The notes: generated from the sequence alone by a model not told the origin. Shown: positions 24,214-33,574, numbered from the stretch's first letter. The stretch: DNA of 37,527 bases from Campylobacterota bacterium (GCA_003252535.1 QKDN01000047.1:1-37527), one strand, 5' to 3'. Numbers and translations: made by a program.

Positions 24214-24339
24214 GCATCTCCAAAATCCCGTTCCCCAAGAGAGCACTCCTGCGCCATGCGAACGCAAGCGCCCATTTCATGGGTTAAGCGCATGACTTCT
24301 CACGCTCTCTTTGGGAACGGATAAAGGTATTGGAGATAC
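24214..24339. repeat. structured repeat R1, copy 2
   Basis: About 126 bp. The outermost arms GCATCTCCAA (24214-24223) and TTGGAGATAC (24330-24339) pair. CGTTCCC pairs with GGGAACG and AAGAGAGC with GCTCTCTT. The inner CATGCG (24255-24260) pairs with CGCATG (24289-24294), and the tip is CCCAT/ATGGG. Compared with copy 1 the inner stem has changed from CATGCA/TGCATG to CATGCG/CGCATG, a compensatory change. It sits 26 bp upstream of the DUF5718 start. Confidence 0.87.
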
Positions 24340-24465
24340 ACAATAGATATAGTATAGCCAGTGATCGATTATAGTGTTCTGTATAGGAAGGATGAAGTGA
24401 TCCTTCTCCCCAAAAGAGAGAAGAATGGTGATAGTCGCAGGTGCGACCATCGGAGATTAGAAGGA

Positions 24466-24747
24466 TTAGTTGCCTGCTACAGCATCTTTAAGTGTTTTAC
24501 CGATCTTGAACTTCGGTGCTGTGTGGGCAGGTTTTGTGTATGTTTTGCCTGTTCCCGGAACAGTACCGCTCTTCTCAGGTACGTCAACTGTAGAGAAAGT
24601 ACCGAAACCGACAAGATTCACGCTCTCTTTTTTTACCAGTGCAGCAGTTACAGCCTCTGTGAACGCTTTTACAGCCTGCTCTGCAGCTGCTTTAGTCTCA
24701 TAACCGCCAGTCTCTTTAACCAACTCAACGAATTCCGCTTTTGTCAT
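24466..24747 (-). CDS. HU family DNA-binding protein
   Basis: A 93-residue histone-like protein that bends and compacts DNA as a dimer. The ATG at 24747 (MTKAEFVELVKE) is chosen over one three bases earlier from AAGGAA spacing. The HU signature is present: VNLVGFGTFSTVDVPEKSGTVPGTGKTYTKPAHTAPKFKIGKTLKDAV. The DNA-intercalating arm is somewhat unusual, with few of the usual arginines. A single gene between the DUF5718 pair and hemN. Confidence 0.94.
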   Translation of the reverse strand: MTKAEFVELVKETGGYETKAAAEQAVKAFTEAVTAALVKKESVNLVGFGTFSTVDVPEKSGTVPGTGKTYTKPAHTAPKFKIGKTLKDAVAGN

Positions 24748-24841
24748 CATATTTTCCTTCATGATTGAATTTTCGTAAATAAGTATAGCATAAAAAGTTC
24801 AAATTATATAAAAAAAATATTCTTTTGCACTATTTAGGGAG

Positions 24842-24884
24842 AAAAATAGCCGGAAGTCAAACAATTTCCGGGGCAAAAGCCCCC
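24842..24884 (-). terminator. terminator region after hemN
   Basis: On the minus strand CCGGAA/TTCCGG (24871-24850) with a 10-nt loop is followed by a U-rich stretch (24848-24842), a standard intrinsic terminator. A second hairpin, GGGGC/GCCCC around AAAA (24870-24883), overlaps it. They lie directly after the hemN stop at 24895. Confidence 0.75.
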
Positions 24885-24894
24885 GAATAGGGGC

Positions 24895-26262
24895 CTAGAC
24901 GGTCTTGGAGAAGCTTTTTTTGCTTGTACCGTATTTACCCATATAGGCATCGAAAGGCATCGATATATTGCGGATGAGGAGCGTACCGGTGGGCGATACC
25001 CTGATATGGTCGGCATCGATGGTGACGAGATCGCTCTGTACGAACTCGTCCAGTGCGCTAAGGGCATCGGCGAAGTAGCTTCTGAAATCGATCCCGAACT
25101 GCGCTTCGACCCTTTTGATATCGACCGAGAAGTTCGCCATCAGCTCCATGATGACGCTTTTGCGGATGAGATCGTCATCGCTGAGCTCGATCCCCCGCTC
25201 GAAGGGGAGCCTGCCGTTGTCGATCGCGGCTTCGTATTCTGCCATATCCTTGGTGTTCTGCGCATAGTAGCGCTCACCCTCGCCGATGCTCGTCAGACCT
25301 ATCCCCACGAGGGTCGCGCCCCCCTTGGTGGTGTAGCCCTGGAAGTTGCGGTGGAGCTCCCCCTTCTCGATGGCGGCGAAGAGCTCGTCCTCGGGCTTGG
25401 CGAAGTGATCCATCCCGACCATCCTGTAGCCGTGGGACTCGAAGAACTCGATAGTATGGCTGAATATCCGGAGCTTCACATCGGGGCTCGGGAGGGTCGT
25501 CTCGTCGAACTTCCGCATCGTCTTCTTGAGCCACGGCACATGGGCGTAGTTGAAGACCGCGAGCCTGTCTGGATCGAGGGTCGCGGTGAGCTCAAGGCTT
25601 TTCTTGAAGCTTTCGAAGGTCTGGTACGGGAGCCCGTAGATGAGATCGATATTGATACTCTCGATGCCGTACTTCCTGGCGAGATCAACGGCCGCTTTGG
25701 TGAGCTCATAGGGCTGGATGCGGTGGATCTCCTGCTGGACTCTCGGGTCGAAATCCTGCACCCCGAAGCTGATACGGTTGAAGCTGTGTTTGCGGAACAC
25801 CTGCATCTGCTCTTCGTTGAAGAACCTCGGGTCGATCTCGCAGCTGATCTCGGCATCCCCGCTCCAGTTGGGGAACTTCGAGCGGATATAGCTGACGATG
25901 GTGTCGAGCTCATGGGCGCTGTAGAAGGTCGGCGTACCGCCCCCGAAGTGGAACTGGATCACCTCTTTGGATGTGTCGAGGTGCGAGGCGAGGATATCGA
26001 TCTCTTTTTTGAGGTACTCAACATAGCGGCTGAGCTTCTCCTCTTTGGAGGTGAAGACGACATTGCAGCCGCAGAAGTAGCATGCGGAGCGGCAGAAAGG
26101 GAGGTGGACATAGAGCGAGAGCTTGTTCGTATTGTTTTCGAGATACTTGATATAGCTCTCATACTTGAAGCTGTCGCTGAACTCCAGTGCGGTGGGGTAG
26201 CTGGTGTAGCGGGGCCCCGGTCTGGAGTAGCGGGAGAATTTTTCGAGGTCGATCGAACTCAC
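24895..26262 (-). CDS. hemN: oxygen-independent coproporphyrinogen III dehydrogenase
   Basis: A radical SAM enzyme that oxidatively decarboxylates coproporphyrinogen III to protoporphyrinogen IX without oxygen in haem synthesis. Start: a GTG at 26262, overlapping the argF stop (GTGA) behind GAGGAG, giving 455 residues. A longer in-frame reading overlaps argF and is discarded. The [4Fe-4S] motif is C57xxxC61xxC64 in [11 protein letters not shown], with the extra C66 typical of Hem[31 protein letters not shown] and the N-terminal [14 protein letters not shown] are all diagnostic. Haem production fits the haem-rich bd oxidase in the same window. Confidence 0.96.
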   Translation of the reverse strand: MSSIDLEKFSRYSRPGPRYTSYPTALEFSDSFKYESYIKYLENNTNKLSLYVHLPFCRSACYFCGCNVVFTSKEEKLSRYVEYLKKEIDILASHLDTSKEVIQFHFGGGTPTFYSAHELDTIVSYIRSKFPNWSGDAEISCEIDPRFFNEEQMQVFRKHSFNRISFGVQDFDPRVQQEIHRIQPYELTKAAVDLARKYGIESINIDLIYGLPYQTFESFKKSLELTATLDPDRLAVFNYAHVPWLKKTMRKFDETTLPSPDVKLRIFSHTIEFFESHGYRMVGMDHFAKPEDELFAAIEKGELHRNFQGYTTKGGATLVGIGLTSIGEGERYYAQNTKDMAEYEAAIDNGRLPFERGIELSDDDLIRKSVIMELMANFSVDIKRVEAQFGIDFRSYFADALSALDEFVQSDLVTIDADHIRVSPTGTLLIRNISMPFDAYMGKYGTSKKSFSKTV

Positions 26263-27191
26263 TTCTGCTCCTCGCGGCGGCGGTCGAGCCATACCATGAC
26301 ACCCTTCTGGGCATGGAGGCGGTTCTCTGCTTCGGTGAATATCTCCTCGGCGTGTTTCTCGAAGGTCTCTTCGCTCACTTCGTAATCGCGGTAGGCCGGT
26401 AGGCAGTGGAGGAAGATCGCATCCTCTTTTGCCAGCGCCATCATCGCTTCGTCGACCATATACCCTGCGAAAGCGGCGAGCCGCTTCTCCTTCTCGCTCT
26501 CCTGTCCCATCGAGACCCATGTATCGGTCGTGACGACATCGGCGCCTGTTACCGCCGCTTTGGGGTCGTTCATGAAGGTGATCTTCGCGCCGCTCTGTTT
26601 CGCTGCTTCGAGGGCGTCGGCGACGATACTCTCATCGCACTCGTACCCCACAGGGGTCGCGATACGGAGCTCGAAGCCCAGTTTCCCTGCGAGCATCAGC
26701 CATGAGTGGGCCATATTGTTCCCGTCGCCGACATAGGCGCATACGGGGTTCTGATCCTTGCCGAACTCTCTCATCGTGAGGTAGTCCGCCATCAGCTGCA
26801 CCGGGTGGTACTCGTCGCTCAGACCGTTGATCACCGGCACTTTGGAGTAGGCTGCGAACTCTTCGAGCTTCTTCTGCGAATAGGTGCGGATCATCACCAT
26901 ATCGACCATCCTCGAGATCACCCTCGCGGTATCTTTCATCGGTTCGCCACGGCCGAGCTGGATGTCGTTGGAGGAGAGGAAGAGCCCTATGCCGCCGAGC
27001 TGGTAGATACCGGTCTCGAAGCTGACCCGTGTCCTGGTCGAGCTCTTCTCGAAGATCATCCCGAGCGTCTGGTGCTCGAGGTAGGGGACATACTCCCTTT
27101 TCTTGGTCTGCGCCTTGATGGTCGCGGCCAGGTCGATCATCTCAAGTATCTCTTCTTTGGTGAAATCCTTGAGGGTTAAAAAGTGTCTCAT
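26259..27191 (-). CDS. argF: ornithine carbamoyltransferase
   Basis: Forms citrulline from ornithine and carbamoyl phosphate in arginine synthesis. The second ATG (27191, [11 protein letters not shown]) lies eight bases after AAGGA and gives 310 residues. The first, three codons earlier, sits on top of the ribosome site. The carbamoyl-phosphate loop is S51-T52-R53-T54-R55 in [33 protein letters not shown] and the ornithine-side [13 protein letters not shown] confirm the family. Coupled to hemN through a GTGA overlap, an unusual pairing of arginine and haem genes. Confidence 0.96.
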   Translation of the reverse strand: MRHFLTLKDFTKEEILEMIDLAATIKAQTKKREYVPYLEHQTLGMIFEKSSTRTRVSFETGIYQLGGIGLFLSSNDIQLGRGEPMKDTARVISRMVDMVMIRTYSQKKLEEFAAYSKVPVINGLSDEYHPVQLMADYLTMREFGKDQNPVCAYVGDGNNMAHSWLMLAGKLGFELRIATPVGYECDESIVADALEAAKQSGAKITFMNDPKAAVTGADVVTTDTWVSMGQESEKEKRLAAFAGYMVDEAMMALAKEDAIFLHCLPAYRDYEVSEETFEKHAEEIFTEAENRLHAQKGVMVWLDRRREEQK

Positions 27192-27292
27192 CTGAGTCAT
27201 CCTTTTTCTTTGCTGTTCTAAAAAGCCAGTAGTGTATCATAAATTTATTTGAAAGGTTTTAAAAAGGATACTTTTTGGGAACAATTTGGCAC

Positions 27293-27307
27293 AAAGCCGC
27301 AGGCTTT
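27293..27307 (-). terminator. small hairpin at the AI-2E transporter stop
   Basis: AAAGCC-GCA-GGCTTT is a perfect 6-bp hairpin touching the stop codon. An A/T-rich stretch follows on the minus strand but is not directly adjacent, so function as a terminator is uncertain. Confidence 0.35.
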
Positions 27308-28344
27308 CAGCCTTTGGGCTCTTCGCGGTTGTACTCTATATAGACGCGGGTCATCGCGATCAGGAAGGAGGTGATCGCCGGCCCCAGGATCATCCCCCAG
27401 AAACCGTAGCTGCTCATCCCCGCCACGATGGCGAAGAAGATCACCAGTTCGCTGATATCGTTGGTGCTTTTGAGCATATCCTCTTTGATGACCTTGATGA
27501 TGATCGGCTTGATGAAGGTATCGGCGATGATCGAAATGACGATGATCGAGTAGCCGATGATGATCCATGCCGAATCGGCACCGATATTGTGCCAGGCGTA
27601 GAGTGCGACAGGCCCCCAGACGATCACCCCTCCGATCACCGGGATCAGTGAGGCGAACCCGTAGACGATCCCCAGCAGCAGCCCGTTGAGTCCGAAGCTC
27701 CCCACGAGCACTCCGAAGAGTATCCCCTCGAGCATTGCCGTGGCGATCGTGGAGTAGAAGACCACCTCCATCGTCGACGATATCTCATGGATCATGCTTG
27801 TGCTTCTCATACGCGATACGGGCATCAGCTGGTAGATGAGCTCGAAGAGATAGTCGCCGTAGAGGTTGACGATAAAATAGAAAAGCATCACCAGGAACAT
27901 ATTCTTGATGAACCCAAGCCCTGCACTCCCGAGTGAAGTGAGGTAGAGCGCCACCTCCTGGGTAAAGGAGAGCATCTTCTCCTCACTGAGGTAGTCCCGG
28001 AACCACTCGTTGGCAAAGGGGATCGCCTCGAGCGAGTTCTGTACCGAGTGGATCATCTCTTTGAGGGTAGCCTTGTCGAAGTTGGTGATATAGGCGACCC
28101 CTGTCGTGGTGATATAGATCGTCGGGACGAAGATGAAGACCACCAGAAGGATCGTCATCAGGAGGGCGCTGAGCTTCCTCGAGCCCAGTTTTTTAGTGAG
28201 CGAGAGGGCGACATTGTAGGTTGCCATCGTCAGCAGCATCGCAACGGTGATCGAGAGGAGAAACGGCTTGTAGATCGTGTAGGCACCCATCAGGGCGAGT
28301 GCGAAGAGGATCATGATGACAATGTTCGTCTTATTCAAGGTCAA
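27307..28344 (-). CDS. AI-2E family (TqsA/YdiK-type) membrane transporter
   Basis: A 345-residue polytopic protein of the AI-2E family, whose members export small molecules or exchange ions. The N-terminal helix pair (about 8-50), a large central soluble region (about 85-150) and a C-terminal helix cluster match the family. That cluster includes [31 protein letters not shown]. The start is ambiguous. TTG codons at 28344 or 28338 lie within the end of ruvB and have weak ribosome sites, and an ATG at 28314 is also possible. Substrate unknown. Confidence 0.85.
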   Translation of the reverse strand: MTLNKTNIVIMILFALALMGAYTIYKPFLLSITVAMLLTMATYNVALSLTKKLGSRKLSALLMTILLVVFIFVPTIYITTTGVAYITNFDKATLKEMIHSVQNSLEAIPFANEWFRDYLSEEKMLSFTQEVALYLTSLGSAGLGFIKNMFLVMLFYFIVNLYGDYLFELIYQLMPVSRMRSTSMIHEISSTMEVVFYSTIATAMLEGILFGVLVGSFGLNGLLLGIVYGFASLIPVIGGVIVWGPVALYAWHNIGADSAWIIIGYSIIVISIIADTFIKPIIIKVIKEDMLKSTNDISELVIFFAIVAGMSSYGFWGMILGPAITSFLIAMTRVYIEYNREEPKG

Positions 28345-29338
28345 GTCCCCGGGTGTGGCTTAGTTTGAAATACTCGTAGCTTTTTGGGGTTGCGATCCGT
28401 CCCCTTGCCGTCCTCTCGATATAACCGTTGGCGATCAGGTAGGGCTCGAGGACATCCTCGATCGTCCCCTCATCCTCGCTCAGCGCCGCGCCGATGGTGC
28501 TGAGCCCCAGCGGCTTCCCCTTGGCGGAGATCAGGAGCTCGAGGAGCCTGATATCCTGTTCGTCGAAACCTATGGAGTTGACACCCAGTTCATCGAGGGC
28601 ATACCTCGTGGTCTCTATATCGATCCGGTGTTTGTCCGCCACTTCGGCGAAGTCACGCACCCGCCGCAGCAGCCGCAGGGCGATACGCGGCGTCCCCCTG
28701 CTGCGTCCGGCGATCTCCAGGGCGGCATCCTCTCGGGATGGTTTGTCGAGTTTGTGCGATGCCTGGGTGATGATGGCGGCGAGCTCTTTCGCATCATAGA
28801 ACTGCATCCTGAAATGCATCCCGAACCTCTCGCGCAGCGGGTTGGAGAGCATCCCTGCGCGGGTCGTGGCGCCGATGAGGGTGAAGCGGGGGAGGTCGAT
28901 CTTGACCGTCTGCGCCGCGGGGCCGCTTCCGATGATGATATCGAGCCTGAAATCCTCCATCGCCGGATAGAGTATCTCCTCGATGGCGGGGCTCATCCTG
29001 TGGATCTCGTCGATGAAGAGGATATCCCCCTCCTCGATATTGGTCAGCAGCGCGGCGAGGTCGCCGGACTTCTCGATCATCGGGGCGGCTGTGGTCTTGA
29101 TATTGGCGCCCATCTGCGAGGCGATGATATTGGCAAGCGTCGTTTTCCCCAGACCCGGAGGGCCGAAGAAGAGGATATGATCGAGCGCCTCGGAGCGCCG
29201 TTTGCTCGCCTCGATGAAGACCTGGAGGTTCTTCTTGATCTTCTCCTGACCGATGTATTCGCTCCAGACCTTCGGGCGGAGGGAGACCTCGTAGGAGCCC
29301 TCGCTCTCGAACTTCTCTATTTCGACGATCCTCTGCAT
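28331..29338 (-). CDS. ruvB: Holliday junction branch migration helicase subunit
   Basis: RuvB is the hexameric AAA+ motor that drives Holliday junction migration with RuvA. From the ATG at 29338 ([25 protein letters not shown]) it is 335 residues. The 24 extra upstream codons lie in the BON gene and are not conserved. Walker A is GPPGLGKT (59-66), Walker B is [11 protein letters not shown], and sensor 1 is [20 protein letters not shown]. The C-terminal winged helix carries [12 protein letters not shown]. Its end overlaps the AI-2E gene. ruvA and ruvC are absent from the window. Confidence 0.96.
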   Translation of the reverse strand: MQRIVEIEKFESEGSYEVSLRPKVWSEYIGQEKIKKNLQVFIEASKRRSEALDHILFFGPPGLGKTTLANIIASQMGANIKTTAAPMIEKSGDLAALLTNIEEGDILFIDEIHRMSPAIEEILYPAMEDFRLDIIIGSGPAAQTVKIDLPRFTLIGATTRAGMLSNPLRERFGMHFRMQFYDAKELAAIITQASHKLDKPSREDAALEIAGRSRGTPRIALRLLRRVRDFAEVADKHRIDIETTRYALDELGVNSIGFDEQDIRLLELLISAKGKPLGLSTIGAALSEDEGTIEDVLEPYLIANGYIERTARGRIATPKSYEYFKLSHTRGLDLE

Positions 29339-29339
29339 A

Positions 29340-29648
29340 CTACTGGAGAACCTCGATGTTGTTGTAGACCTTCGTGACCCCTTCGGTATTGTTCGCCACC
29401 TTTCCTGCAAGGTCCTTCTGTTCCTGCGTGGGGACGAAACCGCTCAGCAGGATATCGCCGTTGTAGGTCGAGACCGAGATGCGGAGGCTGTCGAGACCGT
29501 TGGTGCGGGCGAGCCTCGCCTTGACGCTGGTGGTGATCACCGAGCTCTCGGTGAACCCCTTGAAGGTCTCGTCGGTGGAAAAGGCCACGCACCCCTGCAC
29601 TAGCAGCAGGGTCAATGACAGGATCGATGTTTTGATCAGTTTGTTCAT
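29340..29648 (-). CDS. BON domain lipoprotein
   Basis: A 102-residue lipoprotein. The start at 29648 follows AAGGAG. The signal [20 protein letters not shown] gives a lipid-modified cysteine at 20. A single BON domain follows (about 38-100: [55 protein letters not shown]). BON proteins such as DolP bind phospholipids and support outer-membrane integrity. The usual two BON domains are reduced to one here. It lies between panB and ruvB, two bases before the latter's start. Confidence 0.87.
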   Translation of the reverse strand: MNKLIKTSILSLTLLLVQGCVAFSTDETFKGFTESSVITTSVKARLARTNGLDSLRISVSTYNGDILLSGFVPTQEQKDLAGKVANNTEGVTKVYNNIEVLQ

Positions 29649-29658
29649 TATGCTCTCC

Positions 29659-30450
29659 TTAGTAAGTGTAGTTCTCGTCGGGGAACTCCCCCGCTTTGAC
29701 CTCTTGGGCATACTGCGCCATCGCTCCTCTGACCAGATCGCCGCCGTTCAGGTAGGTCTTGACGAACTTGGGGACGAAGGTATCGAAGAATCCGAAGGCG
29801 TCGCTCCAGACGAGCACCTGCCCGTCGCATCCACTCCCCGCGCCGATCCCGATGACGGGTATCTTCACGCTCTGCGTCACCGCGGCGGCGACATCGGGCT
29901 TGACCCCCTCGATGATGAGCGCTACGGCTCCCGCCTCCTCGAGTGCGATCGCGCTCCCGACGATCTCCGCCTTCTCCTCTTCGCTCTTCCCTTTGACCGA
30001 GTATCCCCCCTCACTTCGTACGCTCTGGGGTTTGAGCCCGATATGGCCGAAGACCGCGATGGCGTTCTCACTGAGGTATCTCACGATATCGGCTTTCTCT
30101 TTGCCCCCTTCGAGCTTCACCGCGTCGGCGCCGCTCTCCCGGTAGGCACGGATGGCATTGGAGAGCGCCGTCTGCCGGTCAGGGTAGGTGCCGAAAGGCA
30201 TATCGATGAGGACATAGCTCTCCTTCGCGCCGTTGCAGACCGCCTGGGTGTGGTAGATCATCTGATCCATCGTGGCGCTGAGGGTATCCTCCTTGCCCGC
30301 AAAGCTCATATTGAGACTGTCGCCGACGAGTATCACATCGGCATAGGGCTCCAGAAGCGCAGCGAAAAGGGCATCGTAGGCGGTGATCATGACGATCTTC
30401 TCCTCCCCTTTCATCTTCTGGAGTTGTCTGAGCGTTTTTCTTTTCTTCAA
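29659..30450 (-). CDS. panB: 3-methyl-2-oxobutanoate hydroxymethyltransferase
   Basis: Transfers a hydroxymethyl group from methylene-tetrahydrofolate to ketoisovalerate, giving ketopantoate for pantothenate and CoA. The frame starts at a TTG (30450, KKRKTLRQLQKMKGEEKIVMITAYD) behind AAAGGGG and encodes 263 residues, the usual length. Landmarks are VGDSLNM (metal-binding aspartate), LIDMPFGTY, VKLEGGKE, GHIGLKPQS, LIIEGVKPDVA and GIGAGSGCDGQVLV. First gene of the minus-strand panB-BON-ruvB run. Confidence 0.95.
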   Translation of the reverse strand: MKKRKTLRQLQKMKGEEKIVMITAYDALFAALLEPYADVILVGDSLNMSFAGKEDTLSATMDQMIYHTQAVCNGAKESYVLIDMPFGTYPDRQTALSNAIRAYRESGADAVKLEGGKEKADIVRYLSENAIAVFGHIGLKPQSVRSEGGYSVKGKSEEEKAEIVGSAIALEEAGAVALIIEGVKPDVAAAVTQSVKIPVIGIGAGSGCDGQVLVWSDAFGFFDTFVPKFVKTYLNGGDLVRGAMAQYAQEVKAGEFPDENYTY

Positions 30451-30480
30451 AACGATCCCCTTTATTGCTTTTCAAAATAA

Positions 30481-30574
30481 GATGTATAATATCACAAAAT
30501 CATTAACTTTAGAAAAGCCGGATCAAAATTTTGGCTCTCTCCCGCTCCTTAAAGAATTCGATGTATAATACATC
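30481..30574. promoter_or_regulatory. divergent panB/trpA control region with repeated GATGTATAATA
   Basis: GATGTATAATA occurs at 30481-30491 and again at 30560-30570. At the second site it extends to GATGTATAATACATC (30560-30574), a perfect palindrome that contains the trpA -10 (TATAAT 30564-30569). The first copy also reads on the minus strand as a possible panB -10 (TATTATAC). A shared operator is plausible. Confidence 0.45.
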
Positions 30575-30597
30575 AATCAAATTACGAAGCGAGAACA

Positions 30598-31338
30598 ATG
30601 AAGAAACTTGTTGCATATATCACGACGGGTTACCCCGACCTGAAATTCACCGAAGATCTGGCGCTCTCACTGGCCGAAGCGGGGGTCGATACGCTCGAGC
30701 TCGGCATCCCGTTCTCCGATCCCGTGGCCGACGGCCCGGTGATCGAAAAGGCCAACCTCTACTCTCTCCAGAACGGTTTCAAGATGAAAGACCTTTTCGA
30801 GGTCTCCCGCAAGATCGCGCCCCATATCGACACCCTCTGGATGGGCTACTTCAACCCCTTCTACCACAAAGGGCTCGACCTCTTCATCAATGAAGCAAAG
30901 AGCAGCGGCGTGAACGGGTTCATCATCCCCGACCTCCCGTACGAAGAGGCTCAGGCGTACAAGCCGCAGATCGAATCGGCGGGACTCAGCCTCATCGACT
31001 TCATCGCCCCCACCGATACCGAACAGCGGATCGGGATGATCACGAAAGACGCGAAGAAGTTCATCTACCTCGTCGCCTACGCGGGGATCACCGGGGCTGG
31101 CAAGAGCGAATCACTCGACGAAGTGGTCGCGACGATCCGCAAATACACCCAGACCCCGGTCTATGTCGGCTTCGGTGTCGACGAGAACAGCGCCAAAGAG
31201 AAGGCGCAGGGTGTCGACGGCGTGATCGTCGGCTCCGCTTTTGTGAAGATACTTCTTGACGAGTCGCTTTCGTCGGCTCAGAAGATAGAGAAAGTAAGCT
31301 CGCTCGCACGCATTATCAAAGAGAAGATCAACGAATAA
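30598..31338 (+). CDS. trpA: tryptophan synthase alpha chain
   Basis: Cleaves indole-3-glycerol phosphate to indole, which passes to the beta chain. The 246-residue TIM barrel starts MKKLVAYITTGYPDLKFTED. Catalytic E34 (LELGIPFSDP) and D45 (DPVADGP) correspond to E49 and D60 of the Escherichia coli enzyme. GMITKDAKKFIYLVAYAGITGA and VYVGFGVDENSAKEKAQGVDGVIVGSAFV form the phosphate site. The N-terminus is about 15 residues shorter than in enterobacteria, as in other Campylobacterota. trpB is not adjacent. Confidence 0.95.
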   Translation: MKKLVAYITTGYPDLKFTEDLALSLAEAGVDTLELGIPFSDPVADGPVIEKANLYSLQNGFKMKDLFEVSRKIAPHIDTLWMGYFNPFYHKGLDLFINEAKSSGVNGFIIPDLPYEEAQAYKPQIESAGLSLIDFIAPTDTEQRIGMITKDAKKFIYLVAYAGITGAGKSESLDEVVATIRKYTQTPVYVGFGVDENSAKEKAQGVDGVIVGSAFVKILLDESLSSAQKIEKVSSLARIIKEKINE

Positions 31339-31347
31339 GGAATACCT

Positions 31348-31911
31348 ATGAAAGCCAGACTACTCTCGATTGCCGCCCTGTCGTTCCTGATGGCCGAGGA
31401 ACCACCGTTCCCCACGACGGCTACCGTCGAACCCACCCCTTACTCGAGGGATGAGCTGGAGAAGCACAGAAGCGAGCTCGAGAGCGAGAGGCAGAAGCGC
31501 AGTGATGCGATCATAGCGAAATCACGCGAGCTCTATACGGACGCAGGTACGGACAAAACAGCCTCGGATGAAGAAAAGCCGCAGGAGCCGAAAGGCGTAC
31601 CTCCAAAGCCCGAAGAGAAAGTGCCTCCGAAGAAAAAGGCAGAGACTCCGCCGCAGCCCAGTCAGAAGCCGGCCGAAGAAGCACCCAAATCCCATACAAA
31701 ACCATTTGCGCTCAATGTCAACGTCCCCAACGCCGCTGAAGAGCGCTCATACGAAGAGAATCCTTCGAATGTCAATACCAAAGTGATGCGCGGTATGCTT
31801 ACCGTAGAGATAGAGAACAGCCGGGAGGGAGATGTGGCGCTCGAAGTGATCAACCGCTGCAAGACCCCGTACCCGACCACATTCGTTACCTATAAGAAGA
31901 ACGGGGAGTAG
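31348..31911 (+). CDS. exported Pro/Lys/Glu-rich protein of unknown function
   Basis: Not recognised. 187 residues, starting nine bases after trpA with AAGGA before the ATG. A short signal peptide (about 1-16, ending LSFLMA) is followed by a charged helix (DELEKHRSELESERQKRSDAIIAKSRELY). A Pro/Lys/Glu-rich, presumably disordered linker (about 70-120, PPKPEEKVPPKKKAETPPQP) comes next. The last 60 residues (FALNVNVPNAAEERSYEENPSNVNTKVMRGMLTVEIEN...) look folded and beta-rich. The linker resembles the periplasm-spanning regions of TonB-like or cell-wall-bridging proteins, but no TonB motif is seen. Confidence 0.65.
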   Translation: MKARLLSIAALSFLMAEEPPFPTTATVEPTPYSRDELEKHRSELESERQKRSDAIIAKSRELYTDAGTDKTASDEEKPQEPKGVPPKPEEKVPPKKKAETPPQPSQKPAEEAPKSHTKPFALNVNVPNAAEERSYEENPSNVNTKVMRGMLTVEIENSREGDVALEVINRCKTPYPTTFVTYKKNGE

Positions 31912-32040
31912 GGCATCTCTAAAAACCTGTTCCAATAATGAGCGTTCCTGCGCCATACGAACGCTTTTCCCCATTTCATGGGTTTGGCGCATGGCTTGCC
32001 ACGCTCACTATTGGAATATGGCATGGTTTGAGAGGTGCCC
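31911..32040. repeat. structured repeat R1, copy 3
   Basis: About 130 bp starting on the last base of the preceding stop codon. The outer GGGCATCTCT (31911-31920) pairs with AGAGGTGCCC (32031-32040 region), AAAACC with GGTTT, and TCCAATA...GAGCGT with ACGCTC...TATTGGA. The inner CATACG/CGCATG stem has one mismatch, and the tip is CCCAT/ATGGG. Core sequence is shared with copies 1 and 2, and arms differ but pair. It lies between the convergent genes at 31348-31911 and dnaJ. Confidence 0.85.
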
Positions 32041-32060
32041 AATGGTTCAGAGGATGACGA

Positions 32061-33182
32061 TCAGCTGAACCACCCTTTGACCCTGTCGCATACGCTCTCG
32101 AAAAGTCCCTGGTGCGGCGTGCTCTCTACGCCGAAGCTCTCCTGGAGCTTCTGGAGGAGCTCTTTCTGCTCGCTGCTGAGCTTCTCCGGCATGATCATCT
32201 TCACCTGCGCTATGAGGCGTCCCTTGCGTCCCGTATGGACATCGACGACACCTTCACCCGGGAAGACGAACTGCGCTTTGTCCTTTGTTCCCGGTTTGAG
32301 GTCGAGTTTGAGTTCCTCTTCCAGCGAATGGATGGTGAGCTCAGCGCCGAGCACCGCCTGGGTGAAGAACACCGGCACTTCGATATAGATGTCGCTGCCG
32401 TTTCGGATGAAGTGTTCATCCTCCTCGACGATGAAGGTGAGATAGAGATCGCCCCTGCGGCCGTATTTGTCCTCGTTGCCGCGTCCCTGGACCCTGAGGC
32501 GGTTGCCGCTGTCGACACCTGCGGGGATCTTGATCGTGACGCTCTCCTCTTTGGTCTGGTATCCCCTGCCGTGGCAGGTGGAGCATTTCTCCGCGACCGT
32601 TTTCCCTTCCCCTTTACATTTGGGGCACGTCTGGGCGAAGGTCATCGGCCCCTGGCGCATCACCACCTGTCCCTGACCCTTACAGTAGTCACAGGTCTCC
32701 ATCTTGCCGTCTTTGGCCCCTGTACCCTTACAGTCGGAGCATGGTACCTTGTAGACGATATCGATCTTTTTCTCGCATCCGAAGACCGCTTCGTGGAATG
32801 CCAGTGTGATCTCCTGCTCGAAATCCTGGGCATACTTCTGATCGGGACTGCGGCGTGCCTGGCCGAATCCGCCGAATCCTCCGAAACCGCCGCCGAACAT
32901 CGAATTGAAGATGTCCATGAAGTCATCCATGCCGCCTCCGCCGAAACCACCATGGCGCTCAAGTCCCTCTTTGCCGTATTTGTCGTAGATCGAGCGTTTC
33001 TCCTCGTCGCTGAGTACCTGGTAGGCTTCGTTGATCTGCTTGAACTTCTCTTCAGCCTCTTTGTCCCCCTGGTTCCTGTCGGGGTGATATTTCATGGCAA
33101 GTTTGCGGTAAGATTTCTTGAGCTCCGCACCGCTGCAATCGCGGCTCACTTCCAAAATCTCATAATAATCGAATTGAGTCAT
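32061..33182 (-). CDS. dnaJ: chaperone DnaJ (Hsp40)
   Basis: Co-chaperone that delivers clients to DnaK and stimulates its ATPase. Starting at the ATG at 33182 ([16 protein letters not shown]) the product is 373 residues. The J domain has HPD at 33-35, followed by a Gly/Phe-rich linker with [11 protein letters not shown]. Four zinc-binding CxxCxGxG repeats ([32 protein letters not shown]) and the C-terminal substrate domains follow. All class I features are intact. dnaK and grpE are not adjacent. Confidence 0.97.
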   Translation of the reverse strand: MTQFDYYEILEVSRDCSGAELKKSYRKLAMKYHPDRNQGDKEAEEKFKQINEAYQVLSDEEKRSIYDKYGKEGLERHGGFGGGGMDDFMDIFNSMFGGGFGGFGGFGQARRSPDQKYAQDFEQEITLAFHEAVFGCEKKIDIVYKVPCSDCKGTGAKDGKMETCDYCKGQGQVVMRQGPMTFAQTCPKCKGEGKTVAEKCSTCHGRGYQTKEESVTIKIPAGVDSGNRLRVQGRGNEDKYGRRGDLYLTFIVEEDEHFIRNGSDIYIEVPVFFTQAVLGAELTIHSLEEELKLDLKPGTKDKAQFVFPGEGVVDVHTGRKGRLIAQVKMIMPEKLSSEQKELLQKLQESFGVESTPHQGLFESVCDRVKGWFS

Positions 33183-33268
33183 TACTTTACCTCTGCATAT
33201 CGAATTTTGAGCGAATTTTAACATAAATTTATTATAATAGCCGATTCTGATTATAAGAGGAGTTCCAG

Positions 33269-33559
33269 ATGGTAACACATATCGTGATGTTCACATTCGC
33301 TGAAGAGAACAAAGAGTCCAATATCGCCAGGGCAAAAGAGATGCTTGAAGCTCTCATGGGCGCCGTCCCCACGCTGCGTAGCATGGAGGTGGGGGTCAAT
33401 TTCTCCGGCGAGGCGCGTGCGATGGATCTCTCGATCATCACGACATTCGACGACCGCGAAGGGCTCGACGCCTACGCCGTCCACCCCGTCCACCTCGAAG
33501 TGGTGGCGTTCATCAAGAGCGTCGTGGAGTATTCGAAAGTTGTGGATTACGAAGGATAG
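33269..33559 (+). CDS. Dabb family (stress-responsive alpha/beta barrel) protein
   Basis: A 96-residue dimeric ferredoxin-like barrel protein. The start [12 protein letters not shown], central [43 protein letters not shown] and final VVDYEG are typical of Dabb proteins. GAGG precedes the ATG, and a -10-like TATAAT (33233-33238) precedes that. Members range from stress proteins to polyketide cyclases, so the reaction cannot be assigned. Confidence 0.9.
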   Translation: MVTHIVMFTFAEENKESNIARAKEMLEALMGAVPTLRSMEVGVNFSGEARAMDLSIITTFDDREGLDAYAVHPVHLEVVAFIKSVVEYSKVVDYEG

Positions 33560-33568
33560 AGGTTCTGG

Positions 33569-33574
33569 TATAAT
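33569..33574 (+). promoter_or_regulatory. extended -10 of the toxin-antitoxin operon
   Basis: TGGTATAAT forms an extended -10 (TATAAT 33569-33574) about 20 bases before the antitoxin ATG, with a possible weak TTACGA -35 at 33547-33552. Confidence 0.5.

Noticed and set aside
24189-24293. A longer start for the DUF5718 protein beginning MRLTHEMGACVRMAQE
   Set aside because: These residues are translated repeat R1. A near-identical string appears from copies 1 and 3 (…THEMG…VRMAQE), so it is repeat sequence, not protein. The ATG at 24188 has its own ribosome site.
25006-26385. Long plus-strand open frame (459 codons) opposite hemN and argF
   Set aside because: Antisense shadow produced by GC-rich codon usage. 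Composition is not protein-like, and hemN motifs are certain.
26263-26520. An N-terminal extension of hemN to 541 residues
   Set aside because: It lies in another frame of argF, and the GTG at 26262 with GAGGAG fits the family N-terminus.
31747-31992. Minus-strand frame starting MRQTHEMGKSVRMAQERS
   Set aside because: Repeat R1 copy 3 read as protein, overlapping the real gene at 31348-31911.
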